Assembly: GCA_028671895.1 (NCBI GenBank)
Contig: CM053795.1
Location: 11,987,501-12,051,500, forward strand
Direction of reading: 5' to 3'
Source: Oenanthe sinensis
Lineage: Eukaryota > Streptophyta > Magnoliopsida > Apiales > Apiaceae
Length of the DNA stretch: 64,000 nt
Below the pieces are notes generated by a model that saw only the letters and a program-made list of their open reading frames with translations, ran no database searches and was not told the DNA's origin. The position numbers were made by a program, and so were the translations under genes. Positions 46,352 through 56,589 of this stretch are shown piece after piece (position 1 is the stretch's first letter; each line of letters begins with the position of its first letter).

Positions 46352-48259
46352 ATGGCTTATCCTGATTACATGGTGGTGAAAAATCTCAAAGGTCAAATTG
46401 AGGCTGATCTAAATGCAGAGGGTGTCAGAAGGGATTTCTCTTCTACTCCAAAGACTTCAAATGAAGATTACCTTACCTCTCACAGACAAGAAATCTGGGA
46501 TTTCTCTTGGAAGTTTCCTGAGGCAAATATTCCATGGCCTCATGTTATTGACTTGGTCAATAAAGCTGATAAAGAAATAAACTCTCCAGAACTCAAGACA
46601 CTCTTGAAGGCATCCACCATAATGACCAAAGGACTTAAGAGTGAAGTTAGTGGTCTTAAGGACTTTGTCACTAAATCTACAGCAGCTGTTGACTCTACCT
46701 TCTCTACTTCTCAGAATTCTTTAGGCATGAAGATAAAGAACATTTCAGACAGGCAGAATGCTTTGGAATCCAAGGTTGATGAGATTTCTGTCTCTGTCAC
46801 TTCTATGCAGGGCATGCTCACAAACTTCGTTCAACTTTTTACTGAGCACATTGGGAATGATGTCAGAAAGGGGGAGACGGGTTCAGACAAATGCAAGGAG
46901 GATGAAATTCTAAACTCTGACAAACCTGATGATGAAGATCATGGGAGTCATAAGGAAGGAAAACAAACTCTGATAAGACAAACTCTGACAACCTCACAAA
47001 CTCTGATGACATCAAAGTCTGATGTAAACTCTGACGACAAGCAAACTCTGATAGATGCTGATTTGGAATTAGCAAAAAGGCTTGAAGAAGAAGATAAGCC
47101 TGAGAGGATTGAAGAACAAAACTTAAAAGATGCAGAACTGGCAAAGAAAATGTTTGAAGAAGAAAATCCAGGAATGGATCCTGTTGCTGTGGAAGCTGAA
47201 CTGAAAAAGTCTGGAAATAAAAATGCTCAAGAAAAGAAGAAGAGAAAATATGTGAAAAAGGCACCTGCTCAAAAGAAGAAGTCAGAATCCAAGCCTACTC
47301 AAATCAAATCTGTTGAAGTTCCTAAGATAATTGATCAACCAAAACAAGTCTCAGAAATTCAAACCAGATCATCCTCAAGAATTCAACAAAAAGCTCCAAC
47401 CAAACCACAAACATCTCTTACTATGATGGGAACAACTTTTCTACCAGGTGGATCTAGGTTTGATGTTGAAGAAGAAGATCATCAACCATCTCTGATCAGA
47501 AAGAAAAAGTCTGATCCTCTGTGGACTACAACTCAAACTCTGACACTCAATGCCAGGCTTGGAAACAACAAGGGTGGTATTGGTGATACACATGCTAAGA
47601 TCTACAGAGGTGAAGCAAACATCTTCAGAGATCCTTATTCATTAAAAGATAAACCTGAAGAAGAGCTGTCTCAAGAACATCTTGACAAATTAATATCTGT
47701 TAACATAGTGAAAGATAGTTTTGATGGAGCTCAAGCTAAGGAGAAGCTTCTGTATTTTCTAGAAGATGGGAGAGTTTTGAAGATTGCTGAAGAAAATCTG
47801 AAGGATAAGGCATCTAAAGAACTTGAACATGTTCTATATCTGCTCAATGATGAAAATGAAGCAACTTCAAAGTGGAGAAAGATTCTTGAAAGAAAAATAG
47901 CTGAAAAGAAGAAGAGTGAAAGATTGATGATGATAAAGTCTGAAGATTATGAGTTTGGGTATTTACTTGAAGATGGAACAAGAAGAGCTATGAGAAAGGG
48001 AGATGCAAAGGTCAAGATGGTGTTAGGGATTCCTACACTAATTTTAAATCCTGATGGAATGAAGACCTGTTGCATTGTCTTAGATGAAAGGATGGAAAGG
48101 TCATCAATTTATGCTCTAAGGGCTGCAATATTTCAAATAGATGATTCTTCTGAAAACATGAAGGAATTGAAGGAGAAGCTTGTTGACTTACTGAAAAATG
48201 CTGAAGAGAAGCTCCTAAGTCAATTTCTGAAAGAAGAATTATTTTACAGAAGAATCTAA
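46352..48259 (+). CDS. Copia ORF4, in frame with ORF3 across one TAA, 635 aa
   Basis: It begins with ATG directly after the ORF3 stop (TAAATG) and keeps the same reading frame. ORF3 and ORF4 may therefore be one ~1545-residue protein interrupted by a single stop, or two proteins linked by readthrough or reinitiation. The first ~170 residues are helical (LKASTIMTKGLKSEVSGLKD, QNALESKVDEISVSV) and look coiled-coil. A Lys/Glu-rich middle with QTL(I/T/M) repeats follows, encoded by AAACTCTGA read in another frame. The C-terminal ~190 residues form a charged globular-looking domain (NARLGNNKGGIGDTHAKIYR, EDYEFGYLLEDGTRRAM, CCIVLDERMERSSIYALRA). I recognise no enzyme family. It ends 100 bp before the 3' LTR. 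Confidence 0.75.
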   Translation: MAYPDYMVVKNLKGQIEADLNAEGVRRDFSSTPKTSNEDYLTSHRQEIWDFSWKFPEANIPWPHVIDLVNKADKEINSPELKTLLKASTIMTKGLKSEVSGLKDFVTKSTAAVDSTFSTSQNSLGMKIKNISDRQNALESKVDEISVSVTSMQGMLTNFVQLFTEHIGNDVRKGETGSDKCKEDEILNSDKPDDEDHGSHKEGKQTLIRQTLTTSQTLMTSKSDVNSDDKQTLIDADLELAKRLEEEDKPERIEEQNLKDAELAKKMFEEENPGMDPVAVEAELKKSGNKNAQEKKKRKYVKKAPAQKKKSESKPTQIKSVEVPKIIDQPKQVSEIQTRSSSRIQQKAPTKPQTSLTMMGTTFLPGGSRFDVEEEDHQPSLIRKKKSDPLWTTTQTLTLNARLGNNKGGIGDTHAKIYRGEANIFRDPYSLKDKPEEELSQEHLDKLISVNIVKDSFDGAQAKEKLLYFLEDGRVLKIAEENLKDKASKELEHVLYLLNDENEATSKWRKILERKIAEKKKSERLMMIKSEDYEFGYLLEDGTRRAMRKGDAKVKMVLGIPTLILNPDGMKTCCIVLDERMERSSIYALRAAIFQIDDSSENMKELKEKLVDLLKNAEEKLLSQFLKEELFYRRI

Positions 48260-48350
48260 GTCTAAAAAGGATAAATAAACTCTGGTGCATTTGTCTTGTA
48301 TTTCTGACATCATAAGTGAAATTTATGTTTTAATTCTTAAAGCATAAATT

Positions 48351-48359
48351 GGGGGAGAT
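48351..48359 (+). other. Polypurine tract of the Copia element
   Basis: GGGGGAGAT lies directly against the 3' LTR (AAATTGGGGGAGAT then TGTTAG), the standard plant Copia arrangement for priming plus-strand cDNA. Confidence 0.9.
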
Positions 48360-48897
48360 TGTTAGGAATGCAAACACTGGTGATTGTCAGAGATTACTAA
48401 ACAGAGTTTATGCTGACGTCATCAGCGTTTAAGGAAGCTGTCGGTCAGAGTTTACTCTACCAGAGAATACTCAATCAGAGTTTACTCTAACAGAGAATGC
48501 TCAAATCAGAGAATGACAAACCGACAGAGTTTAGCTCCAGAGTTTATCAGAAAAGGAAACAGACAAATCAGAGTCTGATTTGGATAGTAAGAAGGAATTC
48601 AAGTGCAAGTCAAATTACCTTATTAAATCTATTCTTATCATAATCTGTTTTGTAATTGTATTTGTAGCTGTGTCTATATAAACACAGAGATAGGTTATAA
48701 TTAAAAATTGAATTCATAAAAGCAATATCTTGTAACCTAGCAGCTCTTAAGAACTTAATATCTTGAGAGAGTTTTGTATTCAAGTTCATTATTAATACAA
48801 AACAGTATTCCATTCAATATACTTGTGTTCATAATCGATTTACAGGCACTATTACATTCAACCCCCTTCTGTAATAGATTGATTATTCTGGGAAACA
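48360..48897 (+). repeat. 3' LTR of the Copia element
   Basis: 538 bp, matching the 5' LTR at every position I compared except one T/C difference in the first third (GTTTACTCTACC here, GTTTATTCTACC on the left). It follows the polypurine tract directly. Confidence 0.95.
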
Positions 48898-48902
48898 AAC
48901 TA

Positions 48903-49271
48903 TCTATCGCCCCACGTTCCAAAACTGGTCCAACAGATTAAATTCATGAATAATTCAGAAACTCCTGTATAATTATATTTTCAAGAAAATGACTTCTACG
49001 GAGTTTTTTTAGGAGAAAAACATTTTAAATTTATAAACTTTCATAAATTTTTATGTGACTTTGAACGGGGATAACATAAATAAATGAGTTATTTAAATAA
49101 AAAAGTTGAAAAATATATTTAAAATTAATCATTTTTAAAAAGAATACATAGAAAATAATAGAAAAATATATATAATATTTTAATCAGAAATTTTAAAATT
49201 ATTATCACTCCCGTCTTTAATAAATTTATATAAAAAAATATGATATATAATAATATACATTGTCAGGATAA
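48903..49271. other. Short spacer between the Copia and Mutator elements
   Basis: About 370 bp of AT-rich DNA with no open frame of note. It ends in the TAAAAATTT target duplication of the Mutator-like element. Confidence 0.5.
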
Positions 49272-49280
49272 TAAAAATTT

Positions 49281-49450
49281 GAGTAAAGTGCACTTTGTGT
49301 ACATGTACTTTATGTGTCAGACCACTTTAGATACTGACCTTCTAAAACTACCACTTTAGGTACTAAAATTTTAATTTTTTTATAAAATGTGTATCCCCGT
49401 CAATTCTGTCTTAACTCCGTTACTTTAGTTGAGAGTATTTTTGTCTATTA
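49281..49450 (+). repeat. MULE left terminal inverted repeat
   Basis: About 170 bp, matching the reverse complement of 53976-54144 with scattered differences. Both ends finish at GTCTATTA. It faces the transposase gene, whose ATG lies ~100 bp inside, and probably contains its promoter. Confidence 0.9.
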
Positions 49451-49546
49451 ATTATCAAGCTTTTTGGGTTTTAATTACTTCGTCTCTTTCTTCATCACAG
49501 AACATTCATTCTCCAGCCTTTTTCTTGTTGTCGCTCGAAGAAGACA

Positions 49547-52500
49547 ATGGTGTGGATGCGAAGATATGTTAAAGACAAGAATGTGTACTCCCCTAACGAG
49601 TGTCCTAACTATGGAGGTAATATTTCTCTGTTTCAATTAGGGTTTGTATGTATAAAATGAAACTAGGGTTTATGCATTACCGTATGATTCAATATTTGTA
49701 TGTATAGACGAAGTTGGTTGCATGCAGTAAAGTTATTTTTTGTCATTTGTCATGAACTAGTTGCTCCCCATGTGCTTGATGGCTCCATTGTGGTCCCTTG
49801 TGTTTTATACTGTAACATGGGCTTCGATTAAAGTGTGTTCTTTATGTTTTTTTACAGTGGTAATATGTTTTTACTGAAAGTATGTATAGTGGACATGATA
49901 TTGGTCTGTTTTTTATGTATAAAGTTCCAATTAGTCTTTATTTATTGCAGATGCTACTGATTTGTTTAGTATAAAACTACATCATGGGGGTCAATTACTT
50001 GATAATCTCAGAACATATGTTGGGGGTAGTGTTGACTACATTGACCTTTGTGATGTTGATACCATGAGCTTGCTAGAATTACTTGAAATGTGCAAAGAGT
50101 GTGGGGAATTGGGGGTGCACTCTTTCTTTTATAAATTGCCAAAAAGTGATATGGAAAAGGGGTTGCACACATTAGATACAGATGCAGAAATTGTAGAGAT
50201 GTGTGAGTTGCTTCTACCATCAAGGATCATATATGTGTTTGCAATTACAACAAAGCCAATTCAGATCATTGATAGTCAGGGTGTTCCAACACAAGAATTT
50301 GCCCCATCACAAGACCCAAATATCCAGTATGTTGAACCTACTACAGGGCAATTTGATAAAGAGCAAACAAGGATAGAGCCTGAGGAAAGTGGAAACAATG
50401 TAGATGATTTGTTTGATGAGTTGGGGGGCCTTTTTGGAACTGATGGTGAAAGTGATGAGGACTACAATCCAGACAAGGATAGAGATGTTTTAAGTGACTG
50501 CAGCTTTTACTCAGATGGTTCTAATATGGATAGCACTGATGATGAAGTTTGCAATCAAAAAAGAGAAAGAGAAAATTTAAAGAAGACTAAAGAGAAATCT
50601 GAAAAAGAGAAAGGTACAAATAAAGGGAAAGAGAAAGTTACAAAAAAAGGGAAAGGAAAGGTACAAACAAAGGGCAATGAATCAGTTGAGAAAAATAATG
50701 ATGCAGTTACTGAAAATGAAGGACAGTATGCAAGTGATGTTTCTAGTCAGTATATTGCAAGTGATGAAGAAAGGATGGCCTGCAACTCAAGTGATGAGGA
50801 AGAAATGGCTTATCCAATTTTCAATCAGAAGACAGATATGAAAGAGCCTAAGTTTGAGTTGGGTATGATGTTTGCATCATCTAAAGTTTTTAGAGATGCA
50901 GTTAAAAAACAAGCTATCATGGATATGAGACCTATTAAGAAATGCAGAAATTATGGAAGTAGGGTCAAGTTTGTGTGTGAAAGTCCATGTGAATGGAAGA
51001 TATATGCATCCAAGATGACTAATAGTGACACTTACCAGATAAAGGTGTACAATGCTAAGCATGTATGTACATCAACCTTCCATCAAAAACAGATCAATTC
51101 AAGATGTATTGTTGACCAGTATGAAGATGATATAAGAATGAATCCAGCCTGGCCCTTGTCAGTATTTTTAAAAAAAGTTGTTAATGATTGGCACTGTCAT
51201 GTAAGCATTTATGCAATTGCTAGGGCAAAAAGGAAGGCATTGGAGAAGATAAATGGGAAACATGTTGATCAATATGGCAAATTGTGGGAATATGGGAATG
51301 AGTTGTTGAAGGTGATGCCAGATAGTACAACTCAGTTGATGTTGGAAGATCAAGAATTGGCAAATGGAAGGAAGAGGTTTAAAAGATTTTATATTTGTCT
51401 TGGACCACTTAAAAAAGGTTTCAGAAATGGTTGCAGACCACTACTTGGTCTTGATGGATGGCATTTGAAGGGGCCATATGGTGGTCAATTACTTGCTGCA
51501 GTTGGTACTGATGTCAATGATGGCATGTATCATTTAGCATGGGTTGTTGTAGAAGCAGAAAACAATGAGAGCTGGAATTGGTACTGATGTCAATGATGTC
51601 ATGTATCATTTATCAAAGAAGTGTTTTGACTGGTTAAATGAGAAGCCTAGAAGTCAGTGGTCAAAGAGTGCATTTAGAAGCATTTGTAGGAGTGACATGT
51701 TTGTTAACAATCATTGTGAGGTTTTTAACAGTACCATAAGGAAATACAGAGATCTTCCAATTATTTCCATGTTCAAAGCTATTCACAATGACATTATGAT
51801 GAGGATCCAACAGAGGAGAGACAAAATGCTAAATAGCTATGCACTTAATCCAATTTGTCCTAATGCAATGAGGAGGCTGCATAAGTAAGTGTTTCATTAC
51901 TACAATTATTGTGATAGTATGTTGGACATTGTAGTTACTTAATTTAGACTATAATTTTGTAATTGGCTAGGGCAATTGATCAAAGTAAGGGATGCCATGT
52001 TGTTTGGAGTGGAGGTGCAAGGTACCTGGTTACAATGTCTGCAGGTGGCTATGAGATGGTTGTAGATTTGGAAGCACATAAATGTGCCTGCAAGAAATGG
52101 GAACTATCAAGGATCCCCTGTTACCATGCATGTGCTTGTATAGCTTGGAGCAAAAAAGCATTTGAGCCATTCATTCATAGATCTTATAGTAAAGAAATGT
52201 TTTTGGAGTGTTATAAGTATATAGTGGAGCCTATATGTGGAGAATCAGAATGGGACCAAACAAATTTTCCAAGACCATTGCCACCTGAGGATAGAGTTCA
52301 AACAGGTAGGCCTAAGAAGAAGAGAAACAAGGCTACTGATGTTGTTTCCCCAAATACAACCAAACTTGAGAGACAAAACACAAAGATCAAGTGCACCTAT
52401 TGTACTGAACTCAGTCATAATATAAGGACTTGTCCAGCCAGGGTAAGCCATATTATACTTGTATGGTTGATTTAATCATTCTGTGATTTCTTGCAGTGAT

Positions 52501-52919
52501 ACCAAATTTTGTTGAAACAGGAAGCTGACAGAGTAAATGGATGTGAGAAAGAAATCAAAACAAGGACTAAAGGCTCAAAGAAAGCACATACCACAGATGG
52601 AGGACAAACTGCTACTGATGGAGGACAAAGTGCTAATGATGGAGGACAAGAGACTGCTGGAGAAAATGTTGGAGGAGGACAAAAAGCAAATGCAGGAGCC
52701 CAAACTGGTACTAAGAAGGCCATGAATCAAGATGGCAGTCAAGGTGGTATCCTGCATAAAAAGCCTGTAAGACCTAGAGTACAAAACACACCACTTGGCA
52801 TTCAACCACAGAAGACTAATGCTAAAGGGCAAGGGACCACAACAACTAGGCAAAATATTGAGGCAACAAGGACAGAAATGCAAGCAAAACTAAGGGAAAA
52901 TCCAGTTTTGAAGATTTAG
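49547..52919 (+). pseudogene. MULE transposase (MURA-type) gene with internal deletion
   Basis: Exon 1 (49547-49616, MVWMRRYVKDKN) joins exon 2 at 49951. Exon 2 encodes an N-terminal PB1-like domain (GGQLLDNLRTYVGGSVDYID), an acidic/lysine-rich linker, and the MuDR DNA-binding region (FELGMMFASSKVFRDAVKKQ, RVKFVCESPCEWKIYASK). The start of the transposase core follows, with the first catalytic Asp (LLGLDGWHLKGPYGG). At NESWNW (51584) the frame stops at 51587. The next segment, in another frame from 51565, resumes far downstream in the family (NNHCEVFNSTIRKYRDLPII), so roughly 100 or more residues are gone, including the second catalytic Asp region. A donor at 51884/51885 and acceptor at 51970 lead to a SWIM zinc finger (HKCACKKWELSRIPCYHACA) and a CX2CX4HX4C knuckle (CTYCTELSHNIRTC). 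A last exon (52521-52919) carries TDGGQ-like repeats. This copy cannot encode a full transposase. Confidence 0.9.
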
Positions 52920-53430
52920 AATAAGGACTGTGCTTTTGGATTGTGCTTTTAGAATGTACTTTTGCATATTTATAACTTTTGGAGGTAGTTGTTATTTAAC
53001 CTAACTTTTGGATTGTACTACTAGTATTGGCCCTATTTACAATGTTATTTATGAATGAATTTGAGTACTAATTTATGAAGGCATTTGAGTATTGTGTCAA
53101 TCTCTATTTTATTGTATTCGTTTATGTAATTTTTGAAGCCGACAAAGTATTGTACTTGTAAAGACATTCACTCTTCATAAGTTTTCAATTCCAAATACAT
53201 AACATATAAAGTTCCAACTACCAAACTAGCAATAAAATTACATCAAACCAACAATTTCAAGCAATTAGAATAACAAGACAAGGACTTGGGATAACAAGCA
53301 ATTTCATTACATCAAACCAGCAAAACATCCTTAATAACAATTTGCATCAAGCTTCTGCATAACATCCTTAATAAACATCCTTAAGAACATAACTATCAAC
53401 TACCAAAATCATAAGCTTAATCATCAACAT

Positions 53431-53892
53431 CTAAAAACTAAAATCTACATCTTCATCTTCATAAGCTTCTGCATCAAGCTCTTCAACACTTTCATCATCA
53501 GGGAGGGCAGTAACCATCAAATTCATCAACACAGAAAAAACAACAAACATAAAAGCCACTGTAACCAACTGTTTCTTCTTCAAATTAGCAATCTGAGCAT
53601 CATGCCTCTCTCTCATTTTGTCCAACTTGTGAAAAAACATATCATCCCTCTTTGTCTGGCAGTCTTGAAAGAACTTGATAATCTCCAAGGTACGATCTCC
53701 AAGCGGTTCTTCATCAATCCACACATGGTATCCGCACATACCCTGTGGACAAGTCCTAAATCTTCTCCCAGCATTTACTCCATACCATCGTGTCTTCACC
53801 ACACTCATTCGGTAGCAATCACAAGCAAGATCCAATACTGCATCAACTTCAGGCATATCTGTCATCTTGGTTTGTAGAAGGGTGAAAATCAT
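53431..53892 (-). CDS. GRF zinc-finger and transmembrane protein inside the MULE, 153 aa
   Basis: An intact intronless ORF within the MULE, convergent with the transposase gene. Residues ~25-65 look like a GRF-type zinc finger: CDCYRMSVVKTRWYGVNAGR, then RFRTCPQGMCGYHVWIDEEP, with Cys residues and the GRRF motif in place. A helical, charged segment follows (FFHKLDKMRERHDAQIANLK). Next comes a hydrophobic membrane-like stretch (LVTVAFMFVVFSVLMNLMV) and an acidic C-terminus. GRF fingers generally bind single-stranded nucleic acid, but the role here is unknown. The arrangement recalls maize MuDR, where accessory mudrB converges on mudrA; sequence relation to MURB is not claimed. A TATA box (53949-53956) and the right TIR lie just upstream. 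A second ATG at residue 10 (MTDMPEVD) is an alternative start. Confidence 0.75.
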   Translation of the reverse strand: MIFTLLQTKMTDMPEVDAVLDLACDCYRMSVVKTRWYGVNAGRRFRTCPQGMCGYHVWIDEEPLGDRTLEIIKFFQDCQTKRDDMFFHKLDKMRERHDAQIANLKKKQLVTVAFMFVVFSVLMNLMVTALPDDESVEELDAEAYEDEDVDFSF

Positions 53893-53975
53893 TCAAATGA
53901 AATTAGGGTTTTCAATATGTTTTACTGAAAGGGGATGAAACGTTAGTGTATATATAGTTGTAGCCGTTATAATAG

Positions 53976-54144
53976 TAATAGACAGAAATACCCTCAACTA
54001 AAATAACGGAGTTAACACAGAATTGACGGGATGCACATTTTATAACAAAATTTAAATTTTAATACCTAAAGTGGTAGTTTTAAAAGGTCAGTATCTAAAG
54101 TGGTCTGACACAAAAAATACAAGTACACGAAGTGCACTTTACTC
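53976..54144 (-). repeat. MULE right terminal inverted repeat
   Basis: About 169 bp, the inverted partner of the left repeat. It faces the minus-strand GRF-domain gene, whose ATG lies ~85 bp inside and which has a TATA box at 53949-53956. Confidence 0.9.
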
Positions 54145-54153
54145 TAAAAATTT

Positions 54154-56560
54154 ATATTGAATATTAATAAAAATAATATATTTATTTAAATACTAGTTGT
54201 GAAATAAAAATATTATATAATTTTGATTCTATTTGTATAAAATGAACCTTTTGTATTGTTTCTTGACCTTCTAATATATAATTTTTATACATCATATAAC
54301 TTTAGCTAAAAATTGTAGAATGTTGTTGTCATATTTTACATATTCATCACTCGTCGGTTGTCACCTTCAATAGTCTAACTCGCCTCGGTCCGTAACTCGC
54401 CTGGCCTGCAACAATGGAATAATTTTTTTTTAAATCAAACTGTCTAACTCACTTAATCGCGGAGTTGTGCATGAACTGAACATTACTCGAATCGGTCCGA
54501 CCCGGAAATATACGCGTGCCGTTCACGATTCACGACCGGGCCAAGTCGGCCCGCCGGTGGGACCAGGTCCCACCATGCAGGCACACAGGTTTGTGTTAAG
54601 CTAAAAAATACTACAAAATGGATTTTGAGAAGATTGAGGCCGGATTTCTGACTTCCTTGGCAAGAGATGTGTGGCAGTGTGCCTACTAAGATAAGCATCT
54701 CTAAGGAGTTCAGATAAACATAATAACAAATATAAATAATTTAATTCAAAACAACTCTCGTACACCGCTCTAAAACACGAACCTGATCCAAAATTCCTTA
54801 AAGTTTATAAATCACTATATGAACTTGATACAACTCGCGTGCACCACTCTAAAACACGAACGTGATACAAAATTCCTTAAATTTTACATGCTCTCCGAAT
54901 TCTATTTTATAGAGATCATAGTTTTTAAAATTCTTACAAATAATATGTGTACTATTTATATTGAAAATCTTTTGATCATTATAAGTAAAAATATAACTCA
55001 AATCCTAATCTAACTCATGCACGACTTTGAGTAACTTATGTATGACTTTGAGATGGATCCCAAACTCATAATTCTCTGTCGTTGATGTGATACTCTATCT
55101 GAAATATAAAAATATTTTTTTTCTTTTTGAGTTCTAATTTATAGGAAAGAAATATTTATACAAAATAATTATATATAATATATGGTTAAAGTCTATATAT
55201 AAATAAGGACAATATAAGAGAAGAAATGTATTTTTTATTCATAAATTTATTAACTATAATTTTTTCTTTGCAAATTTATGTCAAAAGTTTGAGAAAAAAA
55301 GTGTATTTATTTTATCCAAATCTCTAGAATTATAATTTAAACAATGAACGTTAATTTTTTTAAATTATATCTTCTAATTTATAGAAAAGATAATAATTTT
55401 GTAAAAGATAAGTTTCAATAATGTATGCTAAATCCTAAACGCAAAACCGCTATCTTTTATTTTTCTATTTTTCTCGAGAATGTATATTTTAAATATTAAA
55501 AATTAAGTTTTAGCATATAAAAGTTAGATAATAATTAAAAATGTTAACTATGATAAAAATATATTATAATATTATAAAAATTATTATACAATAAAAAATT
55601 TATTTAAAACTTTATCAATGTAATATTAATCAAGTTAATAATGAGAGAATAGGGAGAAACTTGATTAAAGGGTAACTCGTTATTATTAATTGATAGGTGA
55701 TTAGAGGTAACTCATTAGCATCAACTAGTTAATCGATAAAAGTTAATATTTATATTATATATATAGATTCAATGATTTGAGTAATTGAAATATTACTCAA
55801 ATTATTGAATTATATATATACATATACATATATATATATTAATATAAATTGATATTTAATGTTTTAATATCTCAATAAAATTTAATCTTATATATGCAAA
55901 ATTTATATTTGATGTTCTAGGAAATAAATAATGATGATTAATATAATAATATTAAAATAATGATATTGCTACACAATTGTTTTTTTTTTTGCGGAGGAGC
56001 TACATTGTTATTCAATATTTTTTATTTGGATTTTAGATGAATAATCAAATCAAAAACGTCAAGAATGAAGGTGAAAATGTTCAAATTATATAAAAAATGA
56101 TATTGTTTATTCTATTTGAAATATTAAGCTATATTTGATTTTTAGCTCAATTCACTTTGTTCAAATTCAGTCCCATTTTAAACTTTTATGCCGTTTAAAT
56201 GTCGAAACCTAACAATATTAATAGAAAAAATATGCATATATTTTACATTATGGTATATAAATTATTTATTTATTTATTTAATGATTAATTTATATAATAT
56301 TATCTAACCAATTTATATAAATTTATAATTATTTATTCATTATATTTTTTAAATTACGAAACTAATTTCATATAATTTTTAAAGAATAGAAAAAAATATT
56401 ATAAAACTCTAATGACACAAGAATAGATCAACTAATTTTAAAAGAAAGGAAATGGAAGGAAAAAAATATGTACAAGAGGGCAGTCAAGCAGGCAAACATG
56501 TGTGGCCGTGTGGGTAACTAAACTATCAATTTGAATTAGATTATCTATACTCTTTATTAA
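54154..56560. other. Intergenic, GC-rich patch then AT-rich DNA, no gene seen
   Basis: From 54360 to 54560 the DNA is GC-rich (CTAACTCGCCTCGGTCCG, GGGCCAAGTCGGCCCGCCGG) and resembles the patch left of the Copia element. The short motif AACTCGTG/AACTCGCG-TGCACCACTCTAAAACACGA recurs near 54750 and 54833. The rest is AT-rich without coding potential. Confidence 0.45.
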
Positions 56561-56589
56561 TAAGCAAAACAGCTTTCGTGACCAAATTT

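Larger units (their letters stand above)
36809..48897 (+). mobile_element. Complete Ty1/copia Sirevirus-type retrotransposon, 12,089 bp
   Basis: Two 538-bp LTRs (36809-37346 and 48360-48897) with TG...CA ends flank an internal region with primer-binding site, gag, pol, two extra ORFs and a polypurine tract. The same five bases, AACTA, lie outside each end (36804-36808 and 48898-48902). The LTRs differ, by eye, at one base (T at 36905 region versus C in the right copy), so insertion was very recent. Order PR-IN-RT-RH makes it Copia. The long gag with several zinc knuckles and the large envelope-position ORFs after pol fit the Sirevirus (SIRE1/Maximus) group. Apart from the stop between ORF3 and ORF4, which may be natural, all genes are open, so it may still be mobile. 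Confidence 0.95.
49281..54144 (+). mobile_element. Mutator-like element (MULE), 4,864 bp, deletion derivative
   Basis: Long terminal inverted repeats (left 49281-49450, right 53976-54144) start GAGTAAAGTGCACTT. They share most of their ~170 bp, including CAGACCACTTTAGATACTGA and ACTACCACTTTAGGTA. The 9-bp target duplication TAAAAATTT lies on both sides (49272-49280 and 54145-54153), as expected for Mutator. Inside are a MURA-type transposase gene on the plus strand and a convergent minus-strand gene. The transposase has lost its central catalytic part, so this copy should not transpose on its own. Confidence 0.93.

Noticed and set aside
46863..47264. Minus-strand 133-codon frame in ORF4
   Set aside because: It is a low-complexity antisense shadow of the Lys/Glu-rich ORF4 region.
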